A stretch of DNA of 64,000 nucleotides, from NCBI GenBank assembly GCA_964578535.1, contig CAZODI010000015.1, forward strand, positions 8,657 through 72,656, written 5' to 3'. Under the pieces are notes generated by a model that made no database searches, was not told the DNA's origin, and saw nothing but the letters and a program-made list of their open reading frames with translations. The stretch is from PHBD01 sp964578535. Lineage in GTDB: Bacteria; Desulfobacterota; Syntrophia; Syntrophales; PHBD01. The translations under genes and the position numbers were made by a program. This document shows, piece after piece, positions 51,266-60,068 of the stretch (its first letter is position 1; each line of letters begins with the position of its first letter).

Positions 51266-53242
51266 ATGAACAAGGGCTACATGGGAAAGATCCTGATGGT
51301 GGATCTGTCCAGGGGCGAAGTCGCCGAGGAGAGCATCCCGGACAACATCTACGAGAATTACCTCTCCGGCATCGGCCTCGGGGCCTATATCCTCTACCAC
51401 CGGATTCCCGCGGGTGCCGATCCCCTGGGACCCGACAATATCCTCGGCTTTGTCACGGGGCTGCTGACGGGTACGGGAAGCTTCTTCTCGGGCCGGTGGA
51501 TGGTGGTGGGCAAGTCACCCCTGACGGGATGCTGGGGGGACGCCAACTGCGGCGGAAACCTGTCGCCGGCCATCAAGCGCTGCGGATACGACGGGATCTT
51601 CTTCCGGGGCATCAGCGAAAAACCCGTCTACCTGTACGTCGATTCCGGCCGGGCCGAGCTCCGGGACGCCTCTTCCCTCTGGGGCCGGGATGCCATCGAG
51701 ACGGAGGAGACGCTGCTCCGGGAGGGCGGAAAAGGAGCCCGGGTGGCCTGTATCGGGCCGGCGGGCGAGAACTGTTCCCTCATTGCCGGGATCTGCAACG
51801 ACAAGGGGCGCCTGGCCGCCCGGTCGGGCCTGGGGGCCGTGATGGGCTCCAAGCGCCTGAAGGCGCTGGTGGTGAACGGAAAGCGGCGCATCCGGCCCTT
51901 CAACCGCCACGAAATGAAGCGTGTCAGCCAGGCCTGCAACCGCTGGGTCCAGTTCCAGCCGCCCCTCTTTTCGGGGCCCGCCCTTTCCCATGTGGGAGTC
52001 CTGATGAGGCTCCTTCCGACCCAGATGGCCCAGGACGGCCTGCTCTACAAGTTCTTCCTCAAGAAGTGGGGAACCGTCAGCATGAACCAGGTGTCCATCG
52101 AGATGGGGGATTCGCCCATCAAGAACTGGAAGGGGACGAACGAGGACTTCGGGCGCAGCCGCTCTCTTGCCATCAATCCGGACGCCATCACGAGCCGGGA
52201 ATTTGTGAAATACCACTGCTATTCCTGTCCCCTGGGGTGCGGGGGAAAATGCTCCCTGCCGGGACAGAAGGGCGGGGAGACCCACAAGCCGGAATACGAA
52301 ACGGTCCTCGCCCTGGGCGGACTCTGCATGAACGAGGACGCCGACAGCATCTTCCACATGAACGAGATGCTCAATCGCGCCGGGATGGATACGATCTCCG
52401 CGGGGGGAACCGTGGCCTTTGCCATGGAGTGCTATGAAAAGGGGATCCTCACGAAGGAGGACACCGGCGGCCTGGAGCTCACCTGGGGAAACGCCCCGGC
52501 CATCCTCGCGCTCGTGGACAAAATGATCCGGCGCGAGGGAATCGGCGACGTCCTTGCGGACGGCACGAAGGTCGCGTCCCGGAGGATCGGGAAGGGCTCC
52601 GAGGCATATGCCATGCACGTCGGCGGACAGGAGCCGGCCATGCACGACGGCCGCAACGACCCGGGGTTCAACGTCCATTACGCCGTGGAGGCGACGCCGG
52701 GACGCCACACCATCGGCGCCCAGCTTTATTACGAAATGTTCCAGCTCTGGAAGGAGGTCAAGGGAATCCCCAGGGCGAAGCCCCTCTATTCAAAGGACAG
52801 GAAATACCTGGCCGACCGCGAGAAGGCGATCATGGCGGCCGCCTGCAGCAAGTACATGAACGTGGCCAACGGGGCAGGACTCTGTATGTTCGGCCTGCTC
52901 ATGGGAGTGACCCGGACCCCCATGTTTGCATGGCTCAACGCCGCGACCGGGTGGCGGAAGACCCCCGGGCAGTATCTGGACATCGGCTCGCGCATCCAGA
53001 CCCTCAAGCAGGCCTTCAACATCAAGCAGGGCGTAGACCCGCGTTCCATCAAGGTTGCCGACCGCATGCTTGGGAAACCAGCCCTTCCCGCGGGAGCGAA
53101 CAAGGGCCGGACGACGGAATTGGAGACAATAAGGGGCGAATACTGGGACCAGTTCGGCTGGGATCCCGAGACGGGAGTGCCCGATCCCGAGGCTCTGGAG
53201 CGCCTGGGAATCAAGACTCCGGAAACCGGAACAGGAAGGTAG
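51266..53242 (+). CDS. aor: Tungsten/molybdenum aldehyde:ferredoxin oxidoreductase
   Basis: The 658-residue enzyme oxidises aldehydes to acids with ferredoxin, or reduces acids when ferredoxin is strongly reducing. The AOR N-domain starts NKGYMGKILMVDLSRGEV and has the pterin-binding GRWMVVGKSPLTGCWGDANCGGN; the [4Fe-4S] ligands are C318-x2-C321-x3-C325 (CYSCPLGC) with the distal Cys near residue 537 (GAGLCMFG). GGVxAFAMEC and EAYAMHVGGQEPAMHDGR complete the family. AAAAGGAG precedes the ATG. It lies 60 nt after the Fe-ADH and 3 nt before a ferredoxin, the natural redox partner. Confidence 0.94.
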   Translation: MNKGYMGKILMVDLSRGEVAEESIPDNIYENYLSGIGLGAYILYHRIPAGADPLGPDNILGFVTGLLTGTGSFFSGRWMVVGKSPLTGCWGDANCGGNLSPAIKRCGYDGIFFRGISEKPVYLYVDSGRAELRDASSLWGRDAIETEETLLREGGKGARVACIGPAGENCSLIAGICNDKGRLAARSGLGAVMGSKRLKALVVNGKRRIRPFNRHEMKRVSQACNRWVQFQPPLFSGPALSHVGVLMRLLPTQMAQDGLLYKFFLKKWGTVSMNQVSIEMGDSPIKNWKGTNEDFGRSRSLAINPDAITSREFVKYHCYSCPLGCGGKCSLPGQKGGETHKPEYETVLALGGLCMNEDADSIFHMNEMLNRAGMDTISAGGTVAFAMECYEKGILTKEDTGGLELTWGNAPAILALVDKMIRREGIGDVLADGTKVASRRIGKGSEAYAMHVGGQEPAMHDGRNDPGFNVHYAVEATPGRHTIGAQLYYEMFQLWKEVKGIPRAKPLYSKDRKYLADREKAIMAAACSKYMNVANGAGLCMFGLLMGVTRTPMFAWLNAATGWRKTPGQYLDIGSRIQTLKQAFNIKQGVDPRSIKVADRMLGKPALPAGANKGRTTELETIRGEYWDQFGWDPETGVPDPEALERLGIKTPETGTGR

Positions 53243-53245
53243 ATC

Positions 53246-53689
53246 ATGGCATACCGGATAACGACCGAATGCAACGGCTGCACGGCCTGCGTTCGCCTCT
53301 GCCCGACGGGGGCCATCACCGGCGAGAGAAAGGTCCTTCACGTTATCAACCCGTCCCTGTGCATTGAGTGCGGAGCCTGCGGGCGCATCTGTCCCCAGGA
53401 GGCGGTGCAGGACGCCTTCGGGATCGCCTGCCGGAGAATCCCGAAGCTGTCCCTGTGGCCGAAACCGGTGGTGGACGGGAAAACCTGTGTGTCCTGCCGG
53501 ATCTGCATCGAAGGCTGTCCGGTATCCTGTCTGGCCGGCCGGACGGACGGTGGCGAGAAACACGAGATCGCTTTTCTGGCGGAGCCGAAGGCCTGCATCT
53601 CCTGCGGCTTCTGCGAGGCCGACTGCCCCGTGGAGGCCATCCGCCTGGTGGTACCGGAGCAGCCTGCCATCGAAGTGAAACCGGGCTGA
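53246..53689 (+). CDS. Four-cluster polyferredoxin
   Basis: The 147-residue protein has four [4Fe-4S] motifs: CNGCTACVRLCP, CIECGACGRICP, CVSCRICIEGCP and CISCGFCEADCP, two pairs separated by an insert (about 58-78). Such proteins transfer electrons between aldehyde oxidoreductase and other partners, and this one lies 3 nt after the AOR stop, so it is probably a dedicated subunit. No signal peptide. Reads as HydN/AorB-like. Confidence 0.92.
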   Translation: MAYRITTECNGCTACVRLCPTGAITGERKVLHVINPSLCIECGACGRICPQEAVQDAFGIACRRIPKLSLWPKPVVDGKTCVSCRICIEGCPVSCLAGRTDGGEKHEIAFLAEPKACISCGFCEADCPVEAIRLVVPEQPAIEVKPG

Positions 53690-53789
53690 AGCAGGGGATT
53701 GCCCCGGTCCGGGCATCCCACTGGACCGGGGATTGCATGATGAAGAGAGGAGAAACCCAAAAAAAAACGAGGAGCAGACCGGAATCGAG

Positions 53790-54989
53790 ATGAACGACAA
53801 ATTCATGAGCGTGCTGTGGATCGTTGCCCTGTTTTTGATTTTCCCGCTTCCCTCCTTTGCCGGAACGACGAACATTGAGGCCACCGGCGAATACATCATG
53901 GGCGACAACGATACCGTCATCGAAGCCAAAAAACTGGCGCTTCAGGACGCCAAGCGGCTCGCCCTGGAGAAGGTGGGGACGTACGTGGAGAGTACGACGG
54001 AGGTGAAGGAAAACGCCGTCACCCGGGACGAGATCCGGCAGTACAGCGCCGGGATCGTGAAAGTCCGGGAAGTAAATGAAGAAAGAAGGCTTTTGGAAAA
54101 CAAGGCGACCTTGATCCGGGTGCATGTCGTAGCGACGGTGGACCCGGGCGTCCTGGTGAAGCAGCTCCTGGCCCTCCGGGACCGTAAGGACGTGGAGCAA
54201 AAAGCGAAAAAGCTGTCGATTGAAAACGATGCCCTCCGGAAGGACATCGAGCAGTTGAATGCACAGTTGAAGGGCGCTCTCAGCGGAAAGCAGCACCAGC
54301 AGCTGAGGCTGAAGCGAGAGGCGGCCCTGGACAGGATCCTGGAAAACGACAAGGGGCTCACCATGCTCGTCAGCGGGGAGGAGCTGGTGAAGGTTTCCCT
54401 CCTGGAGCGGCAGAAAAAGCAGGACGACCGGCAGCTGGTCAAACGGTTCCTGAAGGAAGTGGCCGCCGCCTACCGGATCGACAGCCGGGAGCCGGAGGTG
54501 GAGGACAACGGGGACGGAACCTCCAACCTCTCGATCCACTATTCCATCCAGCTCCCCGGCCGTTACGGCCTGGACAATTCCTTGATTTCCGTACCCTCCA
54601 GCAGTGAATTCATGGCTTTGGGTTTCAAGATCATGGCGTATTCCAACGGTGGGCTCTTTTTCAAATGCGCCGACAGCGGCAATCGGAAGTGCGAGCGGAT
54701 GCTGACCTATTTCGGCGAGGAGGTGCGCCGGTTCCGGATCATCACGAAAGTAGGGAAGCGAACCCTGAAGGAGATGATTGCCGTATCATCCATGTCCGAT
54801 GAGAAAACCGTTTACGGGCGCTCGAAACCTTTCCGGCCGGCTGTGCGTTCCCGCGTGAAGCTGAGCAGCCCGACGTTCGAGTATTATCCCCTTGTAAATA
54901 AGGCGAGCTATGTATCCAAATTCGCCAATTTGCCCCATGACGAACTGCGGGACGTGTCCACCATCCAGATTCACATCGTTTATGATTGA
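53790..54989 (+). CDS. Exported protein with FlgT-N/LPP20-like domain
   Basis: The 399-residue protein has a signal peptide (MNDKFMSVLWIVALFLIFPLPSFAG) and an N-terminal ATGEYIMGDNDTVIEAKKLALQDAKRLALEKVGTYVES segment like FlgT/LPP20-type domains. Then comes a coiled coil (about 150-190) and an unrecognised C-terminal part with GNRKCERMLTYFGEEVRRFRI. ATG 53790 is chosen over an upstream TTG because the signal begins there. It follows the ferredoxin by 100 nt with no obvious promoter, so it could be the last gene of the operon. Function unknown; LPP20-like proteins are surface-associated. Confidence 0.7.
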   Translation: MNDKFMSVLWIVALFLIFPLPSFAGTTNIEATGEYIMGDNDTVIEAKKLALQDAKRLALEKVGTYVESTTEVKENAVTRDEIRQYSAGIVKVREVNEERRLLENKATLIRVHVVATVDPGVLVKQLLALRDRKDVEQKAKKLSIENDALRKDIEQLNAQLKGALSGKQHQQLRLKREAALDRILENDKGLTMLVSGEELVKVSLLERQKKQDDRQLVKRFLKEVAAAYRIDSREPEVEDNGDGTSNLSIHYSIQLPGRYGLDNSLISVPSSSEFMALGFKIMAYSNGGLFFKCADSGNRKCERMLTYFGEEVRRFRIITKVGKRTLKEMIAVSSMSDEKTVYGRSKPFRPAVRSRVKLSSPTFEYYPLVNKASYVSKFANLPHDELRDVSTIQIHIVYD

Positions 54990-55020
54990 TCCGGTGTGCC
55001 CATAATATGCAGGGAGTACA

Positions 55021-55051
55021 GGGGGGCACGGACGTTATGTCCGTGCCCCCC
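55021..55051 (+). terminator. Strong hairpin terminator
   Basis: A 13-bp perfect stem (55021-55033 with 55039-55051), GTTAT loop, then TTGTCTT; 32 nt after the stop at 54989. Confidence 0.75.
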
Positions 55052-55095
55052 TTGTCTTATCCTTGGCTCGATCCGTCGAGCGGAAGATCGGCCGC

Positions 55096-55122
55096 AAAAA
55101 GCCTCCGGCGAGGCCGGAGGCT
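55096..55122 (-). terminator. Terminator of the chemoreceptor gene
   Basis: On the minus strand GCCTCCGGC-CTC-GCCGGAGGC is followed by TTTTTGCGG, 44 nt after the receptor stop. Confidence 0.8.
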
Positions 55123-55165
55123 CTGATTGCTTTGTTACAAGAGAGGGCGACGAGGAGGTTTCTTC

Positions 55166-57043
55166 TCAGAAATCCTTGAAATCACCGTCATCCAGAGGAA
55201 TGATGTCCTTGGGCTTCATCCCTTTTCCCGAGGTCTTGCCGGCCGCGGGCGGGCGCTTCAGGGTGGGAAGGCGGAGCTTCCGCGCAGGGCCTTCCGAAAG
55301 CTGGATTGCGCCGTGTCCGTTGGAGCTGCTGCCGCCGATGACGGAAAGGAGCTCCATGGACACCTGCTTCATCTGCTCGGCCTGGGCGTTCATCTCTTCC
55401 GAGGCGGAGGCCGATTCCTCGGCGTTCGCCGCCGTCTGCTGGGTGACCTTGTCCATCTCCGCGACGGCCTTGTTGATCTGGTCGATGCCCTGGGCCTGCT
55501 CGCTGGAGGCGGCGGAGATCTCTCCGACCAGCTCCCCGACCTTGGCGGTGCTGACGGCGACCTCGCTGAAGGCCTCGCTCGTCTTTCCGACCAGCTCGGA
55601 CCCTTCCCGGATCTTCTTGACGGTGCCCTCGATCAGGCCCGAGGTGTTCTTCGCGGCCTCGGCGGCCCGCATGGCCAGGTTCCGGACCTCTTCCGCCACG
55701 ACGGCGAATCCCGCCCCGGCCTCCCCGGCCCGCGCCGCCTCCACGGCCGCGTTCAGGGCCAGGAGGTTGGTCTGGAAGGCGATCTCGTCGATCGTCTTGA
55801 TGATCTTGGAGGTCTCCTCGCTCGCCGCGGTGATCTCATGCATGGAGCCGGTCAGGTGCTCCATGGAGTCGTTGGCCTTCTTCACGACGGAGTTGGCCTG
55901 CTTCATGAGGGCGTCCGCCTGGGAGGCGTTGCCGGCGTTCTGCTTCGTCATGGAGGACATCTCTTCCAGGGAGGAGGAGGTTTCTTCCAGGGCCGCCGCC
56001 TGCTCGGAGGCGCCCTCCGCCAGGGACTGGCTGGAAGCGGAGACCTCACCCGCCGCGGCGGAGACCTGCTGCGCCGCCTCGCCCAACTGGTCGGCGGAGT
56101 GCGTGATGGGCCGGCTGATGCTGCGGGCGAAGAAGAGGACGCCCACGACGGTCAAGGCCAGGAAGCCCACGGCGATGATCAGGATGAAGTTCCGGATCAT
56201 GTGGGCCGGTGCGAGAAACTCCTTCTGGTCCTGGGTGAAGCCGACGCCCCAGCCGGTGAGCTCCACGGGGGCGAAACCGGCGATCTTGGGGGTACCCTGG
56301 AACGTGTAGCGCTCCGATCCGGTCTCATGCGCCAGCATCCTCTTCATGAAAGCCTCCATCCCCGCCTGCTTGCTCAGGTCCAGCTCCAGGATGAACTCCT
56401 TCTTCGGATGGGCGATGACCAGCCCGGTCTTGTCGGTCATGAAGGGGTAGCCCGATTTGCCGACCTTCACGGCCACGATCTTCTCAACGAGGAAATCAAT
56501 TTTCAGGACGGCGGCTACCATTCCCCGGAACTCGCCTCCGCTTCCCAGGATGGGGGCGGCGACGACCGCCACGGGAGTTCCAGATTTCCTGGACTTGATG
56601 ACCGATCCGACGTTCACCTTCCCGGCCTTGGCCGCGGCGAAGTAGTCCCGGTCGCTGACATTGAGGCCCACGTACCCGCCGCCGATGCCGTCCGCGCGAC
56701 CGACGCCGGAGGCGTCGCTGACGAAGAGGCCTTCGTAGTCGTGGCCGATCTTTCTCATCATGGCCGTCAGGCGGTGGGTTGCCCCGTCGGTCTTGCCGGA
56801 AGCCGCTTCCATGATGGCCGGATCGACGGCGAGCCCCGCGATGAGCTTCATCTCCTCCGAGAGGGCCATGTTGACGATGCCGGCTACGTTCTTCGCAATG
56901 TGTTCTGCCTGGTTTTCGGCGATGTCAGACAGCGCCTCGGACGATTTCCAGGCGCTGAAGACGCCGACCACGAGCAGGGGGATCAGGACGACCAGAATGC
57001 CGCCCGTCACCAGCTTGAAATTCAGGGACATGGTCTTCTTCAT
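55166..57043 (-). CDS. Methyl-accepting chemotaxis protein with periplasmic Cache-type sensor
   Basis: The 625-residue receptor has a TM helix (about 10-30), a Cache-like extracytoplasmic domain (about 35-280, with DRDYFAAAKAGKVNVGSVIKSRKSGTPVAVVAAPI), a second helix (about 285-310) and a cytoplasmic methylation/signalling coil. The hairpin tip is DEIAFQTNLLALNAAVEAARAGEAG. The region between TM2 and the coil (ARSISRPITHSADQLGEAAQQ) is HAMP-like. Cache domains bind small organic acids or amino acids, which would suit a fatty or aromatic acid degrader. AAGGAGG precedes the ATG; a candidate sigma-54 promoter is 60-90 nt upstream. Confidence 0.93.
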   Translation of the reverse strand: MKKTMSLNFKLVTGGILVVLIPLLVVGVFSAWKSSEALSDIAENQAEHIAKNVAGIVNMALSEEMKLIAGLAVDPAIMEAASGKTDGATHRLTAMMRKIGHDYEGLFVSDASGVGRADGIGGGYVGLNVSDRDYFAAAKAGKVNVGSVIKSRKSGTPVAVVAAPILGSGGEFRGMVAAVLKIDFLVEKIVAVKVGKSGYPFMTDKTGLVIAHPKKEFILELDLSKQAGMEAFMKRMLAHETGSERYTFQGTPKIAGFAPVELTGWGVGFTQDQKEFLAPAHMIRNFILIIAVGFLALTVVGVLFFARSISRPITHSADQLGEAAQQVSAAAGEVSASSQSLAEGASEQAAALEETSSSLEEMSSMTKQNAGNASQADALMKQANSVVKKANDSMEHLTGSMHEITAASEETSKIIKTIDEIAFQTNLLALNAAVEAARAGEAGAGFAVVAEEVRNLAMRAAEAAKNTSGLIEGTVKKIREGSELVGKTSEAFSEVAVSTAKVGELVGEISAASSEQAQGIDQINKAVAEMDKVTQQTAANAEESASASEEMNAQAEQMKQVSMELLSVIGGSSSNGHGAIQLSEGPARKLRLPTLKRPPAAGKTSGKGMKPKDIIPLDDGDFKDF

Positions 57044-57113
57044 ACGTTTTGCCTCCTTGTGTCTGTTTGACCTTTGCAGGTACGTTTAGGGAAATATGCG
57101 TTCGGATCAGGTC

Positions 57114-57130
57114 ATGCACGTTCCGGACCA
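57114..57130 (-). promoter_or_regulatory. Candidate sigma-54 (-24/-12) promoter for the chemoreceptor
   Basis: On the minus strand TGGTCCGGAACGTGCAT carries GG and GC exactly 10 bp apart. Predicted transcription starts near 57102, 59 nt before the ATG. The match to TGGCACG-N4-TTGCA is partial. Confidence 0.35.
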
Positions 57131-57214
57131 CCTCCTTTGGGACCATTCGGAGCGGCTGAAGAGGGGGATGAATGCCCTTATCCCGGAGCCTTAAGGAAGC
57201 GCTCAGGCGGGAGA

Positions 57215-57246
57215 AACCGGACAGACGGCTTCCCGGCTGTCCGGTT
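57215..57246. repeat. Inverted repeat in the 57.0-57.8 kb gap
   Basis: AACCGGACAG (57215-57224) and CTGTCCGGTT (57237-57246) form a perfect 10-bp stem with a 12-nt loop. No T tract. The 727-nt gap 57044-57770 otherwise holds only the doubtful ORF at 57321 and no terminator. Confidence 0.45.
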
Positions 57247-57320
57247 CGCGCGGGGTTGAATGCCGGTCGGTTGTTCCGCGGGGGCACCGCTGGAAGAAGC
57301 AGGGGGAGGAAAACACCGGC

Positions 57321-57506
57321 ATGGAAAAATGCTTGACGAGGCTCGTCAGGGAATTGACGACCCGCCTGCATGGGGCAGGTCGAGGACCGTACCTTGAAAA
57401 GTTCAGGGTAGAGAAGGATGGGGTTCCGGAAGGAATCTGCCCGGGTGAATTATTTTATACAATCCATGGGATTGATGTCTTAATCGCCGTCTCGGCTCCG
57501 GTATGA
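57321..57506 (+). CDS. Doubtful small ORF, 61 aa
   Basis: The ORF begins MEKCLTRLVRELTTRLHG and ends ELFYTIHGIDVLIAVSAPV. GGGGGAGG lies about 13 nt before the ATG, too far for a good site. No domain recognised and no promoter close by. It may be non-coding; it is listed because the gap is otherwise empty. Confidence 0.22.
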   Translation: MEKCLTRLVRELTTRLHGAGRGPYLEKFRVEKDGVPEGICPGELFYTIHGIDVLIAVSAPV

Positions 57507-57770
57507 ACGTCTGCAGATCCGTTCCGGTTGTTTTCCTTATCCCATGCATTGCGGTCAGCTTCCGGATTGCGTCTCGGAGAGCCCGGCCATGAAGGGAGCA
57601 GGATCAGGGCTTTCCTCGCTTTTTGGGGCCGGCATTTTACCGTTCAGGAGCGATCATGGAAGGCGAGGGATGGAATGCGGCTGGGGGCATGCTCGCCGGG
57701 GATGGCCGAAAACAGTTTTTCAGCGGGACTTTGCCGCCTTTGAAGGTGTCTTTCCATGGACGCGTCAGGC

Positions 57771-59651
57771 TCAGTCCAGGATCTCGTGCCGGCCCGCCAG
57801 GTCCGCAATCGATTCCTCCTTTAAGGCGCCAAGCCTGCCCTCCAGGCACCGCTCCACCGCCTGCAGTGCGTCGCGTCCTGCCAGGGTCGCCGACTGGATT
57901 ACGTAGTCGGCTCCGGCGGCCAGAAGTTCCCGGGCCTGCTGGGACCCTTCCGCCGTCAGGATGACAGCCGCTTTCGGACACATCCCTTTGAGGATATGCA
58001 GCAGGCGGAGATTGCTGGTTCCCTTGAGAATGCTGTCGGGAATCGAGCATAGAACCACCCGGGCATGGCAGATACCCGCGTGATGAAGCGTGTCCAGGTG
58101 GCTGATATCGCCGTAGACACAGGGGATTCCCATTCTATCCAGCCGTTCCCTGACGATGGGGTTGAAGTCGATGACCTCGATCTTCTTCATGAGATGGGGC
58201 GACTTCCTTGCTGCTTCGTCCAGAAAGGCGCTGGCGTTCCGGAAAAATCCCAGCACGACGACCGGGTGGGCCGCCTCCCCTTCCGGTTCTTTCTCCCCGC
58301 CACCCACGTCCTTCAGGCCGATCAGCGCCAGCAGGCGGCTTACCCGGTCTTGAAGCGGGTGGCTGTACTGGATTGCGTAGGTGGACGCGACCGCCAGGAT
58401 GGCAAACACCCAGATCACCGGTGTGACGGTCTCCTTCGGGATATGCCCGAAACCGATTCCAAGGGTAAGAATAACAAGGGAAAACTCGCTGATCTGGCTC
58501 AGGTTGATTGTGGAGAGGAGCGACACACGGTGGCCCGCACGGAGGGGATAGAGAATGCCGAAGACGCTCATGAAACGGACAAACACCGCCACGGCGGCCA
58601 GGGCGAGGGCCATGATGATCATGTCCACGTTGGGCCAGGGGATCTGCATGCCCAGGGCGACAAAAAAGAGGGTGATGAAGAAGTCCCGGATGCTCACCAC
58701 CCGGGCGACCACCTCCAGGTTATAGGGAAATGTCGCCAGGGACACCCCGGCAATGAGGGCGCCCATTTCCATGGAGAGCCCGACCCGGGGGTGATCCGCC
58801 ACGAGGGCCACCAGGAAGCACCAGCCCAGGCTCATGACGACCACCAACTCGGGGATCTTGGCCACCGACCGGAACATCCGAGGCAGAAGATACTTGCTTG
58901 CGCCGAATGATGCCGCCACGAGGACCGCGCCGGTTGCAAATGTCCGGACGATGTTAAGCACATCGGGATTGGCCAGGTTCGGCTGAACGGCAAGCACGAT
59001 GATGGCCCACACGTCCTGAAAGACCAGGATTCCCACGGTGATGCGCCCCGCCAGCGTGTCCATCTCGAATTTGTCGTAGAGGAGCTTGACCACGATCATC
59101 GTGCTGCTGATGGCGATGGCCACGGAGAAATACAGCTTCGCGAAACCGCCCTGTGCCAGGGAGACCCCCAGGCCCTCCAGAAGCGTGAAGACGCCGTATC
59201 CGAACCCGAGGCTGAGGGGAAACTGCAGAAGCCCGGGCAGGAGGACCAGCCGGCCCGAGGAGAGCATCTTGTGGAGGTCGATCTCAAGGCCGATCATGAA
59301 CAGGAGCAGGATCAGGCCGATCTCCGAGACGGTGACGATATCCGCGTGGCCGGCGATCAGCCCGAACCCGACGGGACCGATAAGTACCCCTGCCAGGATA
59401 TGTCCCAGGATCACCGGCTGACGGAGCAGCCTCATCAGGAGCCCCATGGCGCTGGCGCCGATCATGCAGATGGCGATGTTGGCGATGACGCCGTGGCCTC
59501 CGCCGGCTCCCTCCGCCGCTGTTGCCAGGGAGGGAAGCATCCATTCCGCTGTCAGCAGAAGGGCAATCCCGCAGAGAACCGCTGTCGGAAATGCACCGGT
59601 TCCGGTCGGCGGGCACGGATAAAATCGAGGTGCGAAGGGGAGACGGCTCAT
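57771..59651 (-). CDS. Kef-type cation/proton antiporter (CPA2) with RCK domain
   Basis: The 626-residue membrane protein has 12-13 helices of the Na/H-exchanger CPA2 type (MRLLRQPVILGHILAGVLIGPVG, VSEIGLILLLFMIGLEIDLHKM, LVFQDVWAIIVLA) and a C-terminal TrkA-N/RCK nucleotide-binding domain (about 460-600, VVVLGFFRNASAFLDEAARKS). The first glycine motif reads GFFRNASA rather than GxGxxG, so NAD binding may be altered. It probably exports potassium in exchange for protons. ATG 59651 overlaps the stop of the zinc-ribbon gene by 4 nt; the frame is open 13 codons further upstream without support. Probably controlled through the leader at 59813-59968. Confidence 0.9.
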   Translation of the reverse strand: MSRLPFAPRFYPCPPTGTGAFPTAVLCGIALLLTAEWMLPSLATAAEGAGGGHGVIANIAICMIGASAMGLLMRLLRQPVILGHILAGVLIGPVGFGLIAGHADIVTVSEIGLILLLFMIGLEIDLHKMLSSGRLVLLPGLLQFPLSLGFGYGVFTLLEGLGVSLAQGGFAKLYFSVAIAISSTMIVVKLLYDKFEMDTLAGRITVGILVFQDVWAIIVLAVQPNLANPDVLNIVRTFATGAVLVAASFGASKYLLPRMFRSVAKIPELVVVMSLGWCFLVALVADHPRVGLSMEMGALIAGVSLATFPYNLEVVARVVSIRDFFITLFFVALGMQIPWPNVDMIIMALALAAVAVFVRFMSVFGILYPLRAGHRVSLLSTINLSQISEFSLVILTLGIGFGHIPKETVTPVIWVFAILAVASTYAIQYSHPLQDRVSRLLALIGLKDVGGGEKEPEGEAAHPVVVLGFFRNASAFLDEAARKSPHLMKKIEVIDFNPIVRERLDRMGIPCVYGDISHLDTLHHAGICHARVVLCSIPDSILKGTSNLRLLHILKGMCPKAAVILTAEGSQQARELLAAGADYVIQSATLAGRDALQAVERCLEGRLGALKEESIADLAGRHEILD

Positions 59652-59800
59652 GGCTTTTTCGGGGGTATATCGGCTTTGCAGAAACGGCACTTTACCGTCT
59701 CACGCTCCCTGCTCTCCGGGACCACCTGGTCCCTGCTGCACTTGGGGCATCGGCGCTTCAGGCGGAGGATCCTGGCGGCTGCTCCTTGAAATATGGACAT
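59648..59800 (-). CDS. Zinc-ribbon miniprotein, 50 aa
   Basis: A basic small protein MSIFQGAAARILRLKRR followed by CPKC and CRFC in a zinc-ribbon layout (CPKCSRDQVVPES, KCRFCKADIPPKKP). GAGG lies 8 nt before ATG 59800. Stop and antiporter start overlap by 4 nt (ATGA), so it is translationally coupled to the Kef gene. It could be a regulatory or assembly factor for the antiporter; no named family. Confidence 0.7.
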   Translation of the reverse strand: MSIFQGAAARILRLKRRCPKCSRDQVVPESRERETVKCRFCKADIPPKKP

Positions 59801-59812
59801 GTTCCGGACCTC

Positions 59813-59851
59813 AAATAAAAACCGCCATGACGGCGTATCACGCCATGGCGG
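59813..59851 (-). terminator. Leader terminator upstream of the zinc-ribbon/Kef genes
   Basis: On the minus strand a long stem (CCGCCATG paired with CATGGCGG, with an extra GCGT/ACGC inner stem and a 3-nt bulge) is followed by TTTTTATTT. It lies between the promoter at 59940-59968 and the start codon at 59800, so transcription must pass it. Confidence 0.7.
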
Positions 59852-59939
59852 CCCGACCATGCTGCATCATCCCTTCACGGCTCCGGAGGGGGGCCGCGAA
59901 CCCTTTTCAAATGGTGATCGATGTGTTGATGTATTTCCA

Positions 59940-59968
59940 TTTATACCTTGAAGAACGTCGACCGTCAA
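59940..59968 (-). promoter_or_regulatory. Promoter of the Kef leader transcript
   Basis: On the minus strand TTGACG (59963-59968) and TATAAA (59940-59945), spacer 17 bp. The transcript begins near 59933, about 130 nt before the zinc-ribbon ATG, and passes the terminator at 59813-59851. Confidence 0.65.
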
Positions 59969-60068
59969 CGGGACAGGCCCAAAAGTAGCAGAAATCAGCC
60001 ACCAGGTGTGCTACACAAACGTCAGGGGGAGATGATCCCGCCCGTTTGATCTCTTAGGAGGGTACGCA

